From positions 1 through 25,078 of the forward strand of contig CAYOHM010000023.1 of assembly GCA_964403785.1 (NCBI GenBank): a stretch of 25,078 nt of DNA, written 5' to 3'. This DNA is from MGBC120314 sp964403785 (GTDB lineage: Bacteria; Bacillota; Clostridia; Lachnospirales; Lachnospiraceae). Position 1 is the stretch's first letter; the number at the start of each line of letters is the position of its first letter. This document shows positions 6,809-15,091 of the stretch, in pieces. A model generated the notes under the pieces. The model saw nothing but the letters and a program-made list of their open reading frames with translations, did not search any database and was not told the origin of the DNA. The translations under genes and the position numbers were made by a program.

Positions 6809-8277
6809 AGAAAAAATATATAAAGTACGCAGCGGCTGCATTTGTACTGTATCTTGCAATACATTACTGGGGTATGATTGCAAACGCAATAGGAATGTTG
6901 CTGGGAGCTGTTTTTCCTTTGTTCATCGGGTTGATAATAGCTTATATAATCAATATTCTGATGTCCTTTTATGAGCAGCATTATTTTACAAGGGTAAATA
7001 AAAAATGGGTGCAGAAGTCAAGGAGAGTTGTATGCATTATACTGGCTATATTTACTTTTGCAGCGATATTGGCATTGATTGTTATTATAGTTCTGCCGGA
7101 GCTGATATCCAGCATTGAGCTTCTTTTGCAGGAGGTTCCCGCAATGCTCTCAAATGCGTATAACTGGGTTATTGATAATGAAGCTGTCAAGCCATTTCTT
7201 GACCCCGATATTTTAAATGCCAAAATAGACTGGCAGGATACTGTAAAAAAAGTAATTGATTTTGTGATTTCCGGTGCGGGAGGTGTTATGAATTCAGCCA
7301 TCTCAATCGCATCCTCTGTTTTTTCTGTGATTACGCAGGCGGTAATCGGATTTATATTTGCACTGTATCTGCTTCTTGAAAAAGAAAAGCTTCTCTTTCA
7401 GGTTAATAAGCTTATGACGGTATATGTTAAGAAGAAAATCCGCAATAAAATTAATTACGTTGCCAAAATTGCTAATGAAACATTTTATAGTTTTATAGTC
7501 GGACAGTGCACGGAGGCATTTATATTAGGCGGCTTGTGTGCACTTGGAATGTTGATTTTCAGGTTTCCGTATGCCGGAATGACCGGTGCGGTAGTAGGCA
7601 TAACGGCGCTTATCCCTGTTGCGGGTGCATATATCGGAGCAGGTGTGGGTGCATTTATGATATGCACAGTCAGCCCGATGAAGGCAGTTCTTTTTATTGT
7701 GTATATTATTATTTTACAGCAGCTTGAAAATAATCTGATATATCCGAAGGTGGTCGGAAGTTCAATCGGTCTGCCGGGAATATGGGTGCTTGCAGCGGTA
7801 ACAATCGGCGGCAGCATTATGGGCGTGACCGGAATGCTCTTTGGCGTGCCGGGTACTGCAGTTATTTATAAGCTGCTTCGAGAGGATATGAATGAAAAAT
7901 ACTACAAAAAGGATAAATGTAAAAAGCAGGTTCATGAAAAAATAATTTGTAAAGGAGAAAATAAAATGGCAGTTGAAAATGTAAAATTAGCAGATTTTGA
8001 AGAAAAGGTACTTAAGAACGCAGGTCTTGCGCTTGTGGATTTTTATGCGGACTGGTGCGGTCCATGCAAGATGATGTCGCCGATTGTAGACAGTGCAGCA
8101 CAGGAAGTCAGCAATCTTACGGTGTATAAGGTGAATGTTGATGAAGAAACTGCTCTTGCAGCAAGATATAAGGTTATGTCTATTCCTACACTTATATTGT
8201 TTAAGAATGGCGAAGCGGTAAAAACCTCCGTGGGTCTTATATCCAAGGAAGAGCTTAATGACCTTCTTAAAATGTAA
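6802..8277 (+). CDS. AI-2E family membrane protein, read in frame into thioredoxin
   Basis: As the sequence stands this is one 491-residue frame. Residues 1 to about 375 are an AI-2E family (YtvI/PerM-type) membrane protein with about eight hydrophobic helices; LENNLIYPKVVGSSIGLPG and GGSIMGVTGMLFGVPGTAV are typical C-terminal signatures. Residues 389-491 are a complete thioredoxin with its own ribosome binding site. The junction contains an A6 run (7937-7942); with one A fewer, the frame would read GAA AAA TAA, giving a 380-residue transporter and a 20-nt gap before thioredoxin. So the fusion may be real, a recent indel or an assembly error. The family C-terminus is normally cytoplasmic, so a tethered thioredoxin would face the cytoplasm. 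The start overlaps the FliB-type stop by 7 nt (GAGGG just upstream). Transport substrates in this family are uncertain. Confidence 0.8.
   Translation: MVEKKYIKYAAAAFVLYLAIHYWGMIANAIGMLLGAVFPLFIGLIIAYIINILMSFYEQHYFTRVNKKWVQKSRRVVCIILAIFTFAAILALIVIIVLPELISSIELLLQEVPAMLSNAYNWVIDNEAVKPFLDPDILNAKIDWQDTVKKVIDFVISGAGGVMNSAISIASSVFSVITQAVIGFIFALYLLLEKEKLLFQVNKLMTVYVKKKIRNKINYVAKIANETFYSFIVGQCTEAFILGGLCALGMLIFRFPYAGMTGAVVGITALIPVAGAYIGAGVGAFMICTVSPMKAVLFIVYIIILQQLENNLIYPKVVGSSIGLPGIWVLAAVTIGGSIMGVTGMLFGVPGTAVIYKLLREDMNEKYYKKDKCKKQVHEKIICKGENKMAVENVKLADFEEKVLKNAGLALVDFYADWCGPCKMMSPIVDSAAQEVSNLTVYKVNVDEETALAARYKVMSIPTLILFKNGEAVKTSVGLISKEELNDLLKM
7966..8277 (+). CDS. trxA: Thioredoxin (internal start within the fused frame)
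   Basis: A full 103-residue thioredoxin starts at the ATG at 7966, with AAAGGAG (7951-7957) 8 nt upstream, so it is very probably translated on its own regardless of the fusion with the preceding frame. It reduces disulfides in cytoplasmic proteins. The active site WCGPC (C31, C34), the DFYADW strand, and the cis-proline loop SIPTL (P74) are intact, and FKNGE is the usual late strand. Length is standard. A terminator follows directly. Confidence 0.93.
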   Translation: MAVENVKLADFEEKVLKNAGLALVDFYADWCGPCKMMSPIVDSAAQEVSNLTVYKVNVDEETALAARYKVMSIPTLILFKNGEAVKTSVGLISKEELNDLLKM

Positions 8278-8282
8278 TTAAA

Positions 8283-8314
8283 CAAAGCCCCCTGTCAAAA
8301 GGCAGGGGGCTTTG
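8283..8314. terminator. Bidirectional terminator between converging operons
   Basis: A 12-bp GC-rich stem, CAAAGCCCCCTG with CAGGGGGCTTTG, has an 8-nt loop. It lies 6 nt past the thioredoxin stop and 12 nt before the stop of the minus-strand DUF4340 gene. The following bases are T-rich on both strands, more so on the minus strand. Confidence 0.88.
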
Positions 8315-8325
8315 CTAAGCTTTAA

Positions 8326-9357
8326 TCAATCCGTAATTTCTGTAACTACTACCTCTGAACTTGTGTCATCCGCATAATTGTAAGTAATATAATTTACAAT
8401 CTCCTGAACAAGAGTTTCTTTAACAGTAAGTACAATATCCGAGCCTTCTTTGATGAAGTATCTGTAAGTACTGTCAGAAGTGAGATTTCCCATATTTACG
8501 GTGATTTTCTGATTAGCACCGTCATCATCCGTATATTCGAGAGTGTAGGTCAGGTAAGGGTTATCCAAGCCGTAAGTGGTATATGCCTCACTATCCGTAA
8601 TATAACCAACGCATGAAGAATATGCAATGTCCGAAAAAGCGTAGATTATATTATTAACAGCGGTCTGGTTTAATGCCTCATCCTTTAATTCGTCCGAGGT
8701 ATAGTGCCACTCATCATCTGACAGCTTCATTTCAACTGAAGCGTCCTGCGATGCGGCGTAAAAGTAATTTAGTTTCCCATCAAGTATATCCGGCATTGCC
8801 TCTACCATAATAAAATCGGATAAGTCATAAAATGCAGGATATATCTGTGTGGAGTCCATAATATATACATTGTCTGAATCACTTTGCATAAAATAATAGC
8901 CTGAGCTTACCAAATCACCTGCACTGTATACGGTTTTCTGTGAATTACCGTCTGTTACAGTAATTGTGGCAGCAGGAGATGACAGGCCGTAGCTATCGAG
9001 TGAGTCCGGCGAATCGAACTCACGTTCTGCTGTCATATTTAACAGCAGATTTTTGAATGTCCCCATCGTGGTCTGATTAATAGGACAGTCAGGGTATTCA
9101 ACACTGCTCCACTGGCCGTCAGCCTCGCTGTACTTGAAAGTAAGCGAGGCATCAGTGTTTTCGATTTTGATTTCTGTTATATCATCAGGATGTTCGATAT
9201 ATATAACGCTTTCCTGTGCAAGCTTTGAGGCTTCCTCCTCCTGCTTTGCTTCATTGGAAGAAGTAATTAACTGCGCTGCGGCATTGATTATTACAAAAAC
9301 AATAAGCACAAGCAAAAGAATCAGCATATTCTTTTTTTGCTTTGACATATGCGACAT
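8326..9357 (-). CDS. DUF4340 membrane-anchored protein of Gld-like ABC exporter
   Basis: This 343-residue protein has one N-terminal membrane helix (about 11-30) and a long polar extracytoplasmic part with repeated beta-rich DUF4340 segments: ITEIKIENTD, SSPAATITVTDG and YGLDNPYLTYTLEY. DUF4340 proteins commonly accompany GldG-type ABC transport operons; no catalytic activity is known. The ATG at 9357 is one nucleotide past the stop of the upstream gene, and its AAGGAGG is inside that gene's last codons, so translation is coupled. It is the last of four genes. The 8283-8314 hairpin ends the transcript. Confidence 0.85.
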   Translation of the reverse strand: MSHMSKQKKNMLILLLVLIVFVIINAAAQLITSSNEAKQEEEASKLAQESVIYIEHPDDITEIKIENTDASLTFKYSEADGQWSSVEYPDCPINQTTMGTFKNLLLNMTAEREFDSPDSLDSYGLSSPAATITVTDGNSQKTVYSAGDLVSSGYYFMQSDSDNVYIMDSTQIYPAFYDLSDFIMVEAMPDILDGKLNYFYAASQDASVEMKLSDDEWHYTSDELKDEALNQTAVNNIIYAFSDIAYSSCVGYITDSEAYTTYGLDNPYLTYTLEYTDDDGANQKITVNMGNLTSDSTYRYFIKEGSDIVLTVKETLVQEIVNYITYNYADDTSSEVVVTEITD

Positions 9358-9358
9358 T

Positions 9359-10747
9359 TTACGCTTTCCTCCTTAACAGCCATTTAACGAAACCGTAAAT
9401 AAGGGTTGCAGCCGGAATGACGAAGATAAAGAGCATACTCCATATACCGCCGTTAGATGGTGTGTTATATGTTACCTCAAGGCTTACAGCCGGAATTGAG
9501 ATATTTTCCGCATCCTCGTAATTTGCCGTAACAGCATTTACAAAAAGCGTCTGGTTATCCAGATTAGGATAGTTTGTAAGAAGCTGTTCATTTATAAGCT
9601 CTGTCGAGGTGATTACCGTAAGTCTGCCCGTATTTTCTGACAGGGCACCGATAATATATTTTCCGGCAAGCTGGCTATCCTCAGTAACGGCTACACCATT
9701 TGTGGAGGTAGTAAGGAATGGGGTAACGGTTATATTTTCGTCAGAGGCGCTTATCTCCTTCATACCGTATGCGTTATATAAGAGAATATTGCTGTCGCCT
9801 GAAAGTGAATCAGTAATATCGCTTGAGCCGTATACAGGGAAGAAGATATAAGGATTGCTCATATAATATCTTGAGGTATCGGCAATCGCTCCGTCAACTC
9901 TCTCAAGTCCGTTGTTATTAAGAAGTGCCTCTATGTTAGGCGTATCCGCTGCTGATGAGTCCAGAATAAGCATCAGGTTACCGCCGTCTGCAAGGTAATC
10001 GGTTAATAAATCATATTCATCAACTGAGAAATCCTTTTGCGGAGCATATGAAATCAGTAATTCACAGTCCTCAGGAACTCCGCCGTCAGTTAACAGGTTA
10101 ACATCTGAGGTTTCAAAATTAGACTTTGATAACAGTGACAGAATGGTTGAGTTAAGTGTGGACTCACCATGACCCTCCATAACGTAAACTATATTATTTA
10201 TATCGCTTGATACATACTGGAGAGCGCTTGTAATAAGACCCTCACCGTCAAATTCTGTTTCATAATACTCACCGTAATAGTAGTAATAATACTGGTCATA
10301 GACAATGATATCATCAAAGGTAACAGAGGTTTGCTTTTCTGTATCATCACATTTTATGATAACTGTATCTGAATCCGTATTATATTTGGTAAGTGCTGAA
10401 GGATATACAACAGGGTCGATGGATGTAACGGTAATTTTATCTGAGGCGTCATCATACAAATTGATGAACTTATCTATACGCGTATCCACCGTGCCCGTTT
10501 CTGCTATAACTATAATATCTACGTTATGTTCAAGCCCGTCAATTACTTTACGGGTTGTATCACCGATTGCATATATGTGGTTTGCACTTAAATCAATCTG
10601 CTTGCTGCTGTCCGGAATCAGAGAAAAAAATCTGTTAAGCAAAACAATGACAGCAAGAACAATTATCGTGGAAAGGGCTGCGTAAGAGCCGTTTTTTAGC
10701 TTCTTTCCACTTGCTGTATTTTTTAATTTTGAAAATATCTTATTCAT
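9359..10747 (-). CDS. GldG-like ABC-transport auxiliary protein
   Basis: This 462-residue protein of the GldG/ABC-type uncharacterised transport family has an N-terminal helix (about 22-42), a large extracytoplasmic part and a C-terminal helix (about 435-455) ending in basic residues. The extracytoplasmic part begins DLSANHIYAIGDTTRKVIDGL, the usual GldG opening, and contains VYVMEGHGE and LLTDYLADGGNLMLILD, also typical. An odd tyrosine run, Y153-Y158, is followed by more tyrosines. RBS AGGAGG is 6 nt before the ATG, and the gene begins 10 nt after the permease stop. In Bacteroidetes GldG is tied to gliding, but Clostridia carry this type without gliding, so that role should not be transferred. 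Confidence 0.88.
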   Translation of the reverse strand: MNKIFSKLKNTASGKKLKNGSYAALSTIIVLAVIVLLNRFFSLIPDSSKQIDLSANHIYAIGDTTRKVIDGLEHNVDIIVIAETGTVDTRIDKFINLYDDASDKITVTSIDPVVYPSALTKYNTDSDTVIIKCDDTEKQTSVTFDDIIVYDQYYYYYYGEYYETEFDGEGLITSALQYVSSDINNIVYVMEGHGESTLNSTILSLLSKSNFETSDVNLLTDGGVPEDCELLISYAPQKDFSVDEYDLLTDYLADGGNLMLILDSSAADTPNIEALLNNNGLERVDGAIADTSRYYMSNPYIFFPVYGSSDITDSLSGDSNILLYNAYGMKEISASDENITVTPFLTTSTNGVAVTEDSQLAGKYIIGALSENTGRLTVITSTELINEQLLTNYPNLDNQTLFVNAVTANYEDAENISIPAVSLEVTYNTPSNGGIWSMLFIFVIPAATLIYGFVKWLLRRKA

Positions 10748-10757
10748 TTTCTACCTC

Positions 10758-11624
10758 CTAGCTCCAGCGTCTTTTATTAAGAACCTGAACAGTTAATACG
10801 ATAAAAAGAGCAATAACTGAAATGTAAAATACTGCACCGCCTATATCAAAGATATAGTAATATGCGGCATTGTAGAGAGGTTCTGTAAAATCCAGAGCAG
10901 ATAATGTGTTGACAAAAATATCGGACATGGAATCTGAATGTGTTATTAACACCGCTGCAACACAGATTAAAGAAATAACGCTTATGGCGGCGGTGATAAT
11001 GACGTTGCCGTATAATGCCTGAACTATAACTGCAAGAAGAAGTATGATAAGTATGAAACCTATTATGCTGGAAGCCTTTGTTGCAGGTATAAATGAAACC
11101 AGAGAATTCCACATTATCAGGAAGAAGCAGGCGGCAAAAGTGCCGACAGCCGATATAATCTGGCTTTCTGTCAGTGAAGAGATAAACATACCGACAGCGA
11201 TGTACATACATCCGTATAAAATAAACATAAGGATTGTAGAATAATCAGCGGATAAGTACGCAGTACCGTTGGCTTTAATGATTAACGGACATAGTAAAAG
11301 TACAATACACGGTATAAGGAAAACAGTTACCATAGCAAAAAATTTTCCAAGTACAACGCAAGTGAAATTGACAGGTGCCGTAAAGAGCATCTGGTCCGTC
11401 TTGTTTTTGCGGTCCTCTGCAAATGAACGCATAGTGAGAATAGGCATTGACAGCATAAGGATGCTCGATGCTGACGCAAGTGCATAACCAAAGTAAGGGT
11501 AGCCGCTTTGCATATTGTATGCCATAAAATAAATACCGACAAACGCAATGACGAATGCACAGAATACATATCCAATCATTGAGTCAAAATAAGCTTTTAA
11601 TTCTCTTTTATAAACTGCTGTCAT
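10758..11624 (-). CDS. ABC-2 type transport permease (GldF-like)
   Basis: This 288-residue integral membrane protein has about six hydrophobic helices and the ABC-2 opening MTAVYKRELKAYFDSMIGYV. The cytoplasmic segment FAEDRKNKTDQMLFTAPV between helices 2 and 3 is typical of GldF/NosY-like permeases. The ATG at 11624 is chosen over one 8 codons upstream, because AAGGAGG lies 9 nt before it. The start overlaps the ATPase gene by 17 nt with its RBS inside that gene, a sign of coupled synthesis. It should form the channel with the neighbouring ATPase. Substrate is unknown. Confidence 0.9.
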   Translation of the reverse strand: MTAVYKRELKAYFDSMIGYVFCAFVIAFVGIYFMAYNMQSGYPYFGYALASASSILMLSMPILTMRSFAEDRKNKTDQMLFTAPVNFTCVVLGKFFAMVTVFLIPCIVLLLCPLIIKANGTAYLSADYSTILMFILYGCMYIAVGMFISSLTESQIISAVGTFAACFFLIMWNSLVSFIPATKASSIIGFILIILLLAVIVQALYGNVIITAAISVISLICVAAVLITHSDSMSDIFVNTLSALDFTEPLYNAAYYYIFDIGGAVFYISVIALFIVLTVQVLNKRRWS

Positions 11625-12564
11625 TATTTTCGACCTCCTTGGAATCACTTGTAAGCTCTAGGAACAAATCCTCCAGACTTCTTCTAATACCATCTAAGTG
11701 GAGTATCGGAAGCTTTCTTGAGGCACATTCATAAAATAACTTTTCAAGTACTTCATCCGATGAATCCATCTCGAAATGAACAGTACATCCGGAAGGATTT
11801 TCTTCTATCTCATATGAAGCTATGTCTTCAAAATTTTCAAATAAATCGGTAACTGCTGCAGCTTCACCCTTTAAGATTAATTCATAGCTGCTGCTTTCCA
11901 TCTGACTGTTAAGATTAGCAAGTGTATCCTTTGCAACAAGTTTACCATGCGACATTATCAGAATGTAATCACATACGGCGCTGACCTCGGACAATATATG
12001 TGAACTTAGTATTACGATATGTTCCGCCGAAAGCTCGCGGATAATTTCACGGATTTCAATAATCTGCTTTGGGTCAAGTCCGACGGTCGGTTCATCCAGA
12101 ATGATTATTTCAGGAAGCCCCAGAATTGCATATGCAAGACCGACTCTCTGACGGTAGCCTTTGGAGAGATTTTTGATAAGTCTGTGCTCAACGTCCTTAA
12201 CTCTTGCCATTTCCTTGGCTTTTTCAATCGCTTCATTTCTTTCTGATTTTGGAAGCTTCTTTAATTCCGCTGCAAAAGCAAGATATTCGCTTACCGTCAT
12301 ATCAACGTAAAGCGGCGGTATCTCGGGCAGATATCCTATGGATTTTTTAACCTCCTCAGGTTCATCAAGAATATTATGTCCGTTAATAATGACATCACCG
12401 CTTGTTGCTCCGATATATCCGGTCATTATATTCATGGTTGTAGATTTGCCGGCACCGTTAGGACCTAAAAGTCCATAAATCTGGCCGTGTTCCATGGTAA
12501 AAGAAATATTGTCTACGGCGGTATTTCTGCCGTATTTTTTTACTAAATTTCTTACCTCAATCAA
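11608..12564 (-). CDS. ABC transporter ATP-binding protein (GldA/NosF-like)
   Basis: This 318-residue ATPase powers the exporter. It has Walker A GPNGAGKST (34-42), Q-loop segment GYLPEIPPLY, signature LSKGYRQRVGLA, Walker B IIILDEPTVGLDP, and the H-loop in ILSSHILSEV. A C-terminal extension of about 90 residues is usual for ABC-2 drug or polysaccharide-type ATPases. The start is TTG (12564), supported by AGGAGG 8 nt upstream. It is the first gene of the four-gene minus-strand operon. Confidence 0.93.
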   Translation of the reverse strand: MIEVRNLVKKYGRNTAVDNISFTMEHGQIYGLLGPNGAGKSTTMNIMTGYIGATSGDVIINGHNILDEPEEVKKSIGYLPEIPPLYVDMTVSEYLAFAAELKKLPKSERNEAIEKAKEMARVKDVEHRLIKNLSKGYRQRVGLAYAILGLPEIIILDEPTVGLDPKQIIEIREIIRELSAEHIVILSSHILSEVSAVCDYILIMSHGKLVAKDTLANLNSQMESSSYELILKGEAAAVTDLFENFEDIASYEIEENPSGCTVHFEMDSSDEVLEKLFYECASRKLPILHLDGIRRSLEDLFLELTSDSKEVENNDSSL

Positions 12565-12587
12565 AGTTTTTTCCTCCTAAAAACAAA

Positions 12588-12617
12588 TTTATATAGAGTT
12601 TAAGAAAAAATAGTGAA
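12588..12617 (-). promoter_or_regulatory. Possible promoter of the Gld-like ABC operon
   Basis: On the minus strand TATAAA (complement of 12588-12593) lies 18 bp after TTCACT (complement of 12612-12617). Both boxes are imperfect in an AT-rich region, so this is tentative. Confidence 0.35.
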
Positions 12618-12666
12618 TTTTTATTGATAAATATATGTTTTTTTTGTGACGCAATAATTTAAGTCA

Positions 12667-12695
12667 TTGAAGTTTTGCGGCAATTTATTTATAAT
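12667..12695 (+). promoter_or_regulatory. Promoter of the phosphodiesterase-DUF815 gene cluster
   Basis: TTGAAG (12667-12672) and a perfect TATAAT (12690-12695) are separated by 17 bp. Transcription would begin near 12702, leaving a very short leader that barely includes the GAGGTG ribosome binding site before the ATG at 12714. Confidence 0.65.
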
Positions 12696-12713
12696 TACGA
12701 AAGAGGTGAAAAT

Positions 12714-13256
12714 ATGAAGTTAATGATAGCATCGGACATTCATGGTTCAGAATATTATTGTGAGCGTATGCTCTCGGCATTTGAAAGGGAAAGGGCGGAC
12801 AAATTATTGCTGCTTGGGGACATACTTTATCATGGCCCAAGGAATAATCTGCCAAAGGAATATGAACCTAAGAAGGTTATTGAACTGCTCAACGCGGTAA
12901 AACAACAGCTAATCTGCGTGAGAGGCAACTGTGATACGGAGGTTGACCAGATGGTTCTGGACTTTCCTATTCTTGCAGAATATTCGGTACTGTTTATAGA
13001 TGGAATTACAATATATGCAACACACGGACATGTATATAATGAAAAAAATCCGCTGCCTATGGGAGAGGGCTGTGTGCTGCTTAACGGGCATACCCATGTG
13101 CCGAAATGCACCGTACATGAGAATTATATTTATATGAATCCGGGTTCGGTATCCATTCCGAAGGAAGGCAGCAGCAATAGCTATATGACTATGGAAAATG
13201 GCATATTCCTTTGGAAAGACCTTGACGGTGAAGAATACAATTCGTATAAACTGTAA
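12714..13256 (+). CDS. yfcE: YfcE/MJ0936-type metallophosphodiesterase
   Basis: This 180-residue two-metal phosphodiesterase has every family motif: SDIHG (D8, H10), LLGDILYHGPRN (D36), RGNCD (N72), YATHGH (H104) and NGHTH (H126, H128). E. coli YfcE hydrolyses artificial phosphodiesters; the natural substrate is unsettled. The ATG at 12714 is preferred over an upstream ATG at 12675 because GAGGTG is 5 nt upstream, the protein then begins MKLMIASDIHG like its relatives, and the upstream ATG lies before the -10. It is the first gene of a three-gene cluster. Confidence 0.9.
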   Translation: MKLMIASDIHGSEYYCERMLSAFERERADKLLLLGDILYHGPRNNLPKEYEPKKVIELLNAVKQQLICVRGNCDTEVDQMVLDFPILAEYSVLFIDGITIYATHGHVYNEKNPLPMGEGCVLLNGHTHVPKCTVHENYIYMNPGSVSIPKEGSSNSYMTMENGIFLWKDLDGEEYNSYKL

Positions 13257-13291
13257 TGCTTTGTGCCGCAAAACAGAAAGAAGGTTTGTAT

Positions 13292-13684
13292 ATGGCAAAT
13301 ATTATTTACGATTCAAGCAGGGTTAAAGTTATGGAGTTTCTGGATGAGCTGTGCGAATATGCAGGCTTTAAAGGCGACTATGCGGATAAAATATGGCAGG
13401 AGCTTTGCACTCATCCCAAAATCTACGAGGAATTTGTCTATTATGCAGGCCATCATGAGCTGCTCGGGAAATATTACATAAAGGGCTATAATATACTGGA
13501 TTGTTATGTATGGCAGAGAATTAATTATATATTCAGATATCTGGACCGCGGCAAGGTTGAAAATAACTGCAACGAGGAAACCATGGTCTTGCTCGCATTT
13601 GATTTTTTTATGAAGATGGAGGACAATCCCGTTGAGTATCTGGAAAAATTAGATGAAGACTTAGGAAGAGATAAAATGAGATAG
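13292..13684 (+). CDS. Unrecognised 130-residue protein
   Basis: I do not recognise this protein. It is 130 residues, acidic and rich in aromatic residues, with several likely helices, no signal peptide and no membrane segment. Visible segments include VMEFLDELCEYAGFKGDYADKIW, FVYYAGHHELLGKYYIKGY and YVWQRINYIFRYLDRG. The ATG at 13292 has a modest AAGAAGG 7 nt upstream. An alternative ATG at 13256 overlaps the phosphodiesterase stop (TAATG) and would add 12 residues. It is 22 nt before the DUF815 ATPase, so the two may act together. Confidence 0.75.
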   Translation: MANIIYDSSRVKVMEFLDELCEYAGFKGDYADKIWQELCTHPKIYEEFVYYAGHHELLGKYYIKGYNILDCYVWQRINYIFRYLDRGKVENNCNEETMVLLAFDFFMKMEDNPVEYLEKLDEDLGRDKMR

Positions 13685-13706
13685 GACACGATAGGAGATT
13701 TAAAGG

Positions 13707-15032
13707 ATGCATAATATTGTTTCTAAATTACTGATTTACGGCGATATGCCGAAGGACTCGATTTTAATGGAATTAAGCCGTGTATGTAAGGCACTGGAGT
13801 CGGGTGAATATGAGAAGGATGAGCTTATTGCATCAATTTACAGGCAGATAAAAAGAATAATGATTGTAGCTACTGACTATGGATTTGACGAAAATTTGTG
13901 GCATAATTACCTTACCTTCTTACTTATCACGGATGAAAATCCCTTCAGCATTACCTGTGAGAAGATAGGCGCCAATGACGGAAGTGTAAACTACTTCGCC
14001 AAGAATGATTTTAAAGCTTTTATGGAGCTGTTTAATTATGATTTCAGAAAGCTTGAGAGTGAGCTTTCAATAGATTGTTTTTCAAGGATTTCCGATTACA
14101 GGTCGATTGGCAAGCCCGAGCTTATGTACAACAAAAATGTCAGTGAAAAAGTAATCACGCTGAGCCGTGAGCTTGAACGCTGCTCTGATGAGAATGAGTT
14201 CTTTGACAGGGTCACAGAATTCTACAAGGCATACGGTGTGGGAATGTTTGGTCTTAATAAGGCATTCCGCATAAGCAGCGGGGAGAATGATACTGTTAAA
14301 TTTCTTCCGATTAACAATATGGATAAGGTGCTGCTTAAGGATCTTATCGGCTATGAAATCCAAAAGAAAAAGCTGGTTGATAATACCAAAGCCTTTGTCG
14401 AGGGCAGAAAAGCCAATAACGTGCTGTTATTTGGTGACAGCGGCACAGGAAAGTCCACAAGCATCAAGGCGATAGTGAATGAATTTTATGACCAGGGTCT
14501 TAGGATGATTGAGATTTATAAGCATCAGTTTAAGGAACTTTCAAATGTTATTGCAAGCATCAAAAACCGCAACTACAAGTTCATTATTTATATGGATGAC
14601 CTTTCATTTGAAGAATTTGAGATAGAATATAAGTTTTTAAAGGCAGTAATTGAGGGCGGTGTTGAAACAAAGCCGGAAAACATCCTCATCTATGCTACAT
14701 CCAACAGAAGGCATCTGATAAAGGAAACCTGGAATGACAGAGGAGATGTGGAACAGGAGGCAGGAATGCACCGTTCGGATACGATGCAGGAGAAGCTTTC
14801 GCTTGTAAACAGATTTGGTGTCACAATCAGCTTTTCAAAGCCAAGCCAGAAGGAATATTTTGATATTGTTCTTGAGCTGGCACGAAAAAATGGTATCAGT
14901 ATGTCAAATGAGCAGCTCTGCAGTGAGGCAAATAAATGGGAGCTCAGCCATGGAGGAATTTCGGGCAGAACGGCGCAGCAGTTCATTAATTATGTAATGG
15001 GTACTCTTGAAGGTTCAGAATGTACGCAATAG
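13707..15032 (+). CDS. DUF815 family AAA-type ATPase
   Basis: This 441-residue protein has an unrecognised helical N-terminal half (1-200) and a DUF815 ATPase domain (about 205-430). Walker A is GDSGTGKST (243-251), Walker B is FIIYMDDLSF (292-301), and ILIYATSNRRHLIKE looks like the sensor-1 strand. NRFGVTISFSKPSQKEYF is a late family segment. The biological role of DUF815 is unknown; the fold suggests a regulatory or remodelling ATPase. AGGAG and AAAGG lie ahead of the ATG. It closes the cluster and is followed by a strong terminator. Confidence 0.9.
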   Translation: MHNIVSKLLIYGDMPKDSILMELSRVCKALESGEYEKDELIASIYRQIKRIMIVATDYGFDENLWHNYLTFLLITDENPFSITCEKIGANDGSVNYFAKNDFKAFMELFNYDFRKLESELSIDCFSRISDYRSIGKPELMYNKNVSEKVITLSRELERCSDENEFFDRVTEFYKAYGVGMFGLNKAFRISSGENDTVKFLPINNMDKVLLKDLIGYEIQKKKLVDNTKAFVEGRKANNVLLFGDSGTGKSTSIKAIVNEFYDQGLRMIEIYKHQFKELSNVIASIKNRNYKFIIYMDDLSFEEFEIEYKFLKAVIEGGVETKPENILIYATSNRRHLIKETWNDRGDVEQEAGMHRSDTMQEKLSLVNRFGVTISFSKPSQKEYFDIVLELARKNGISMSNEQLCSEANKWELSHGGISGRTAQQFINYVMGTLEGSECTQ

Positions 15033-15035
15033 ACA

Positions 15036-15080
15036 AAAAATTCCACCCTTCTTTCTTAAAGCAGGGTGGAATTTTTGTTT
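15036..15080. terminator. Bidirectional terminator between DUF815 gene and pyrI
   Basis: AAAAATTCCACCCT (15036-15049) pairs with AGGGTGGAATTTTT (15063-15076), a 14-bp stem with T or A runs on both sides. It lies 3 nt past the DUF815 stop and 15 nt from the pyrI stop on the other strand. Confidence 0.9.
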
Positions 15081-15091
15081 TGCTTTGATGC

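Noticed and set aside
12565..12713. Riboswitch or leader RNA between the ABC operon and the phosphodiesterase gene
   Set aside because: The region is AT-rich with no conserved stems or terminator pair; it is explained by two divergent promoters.
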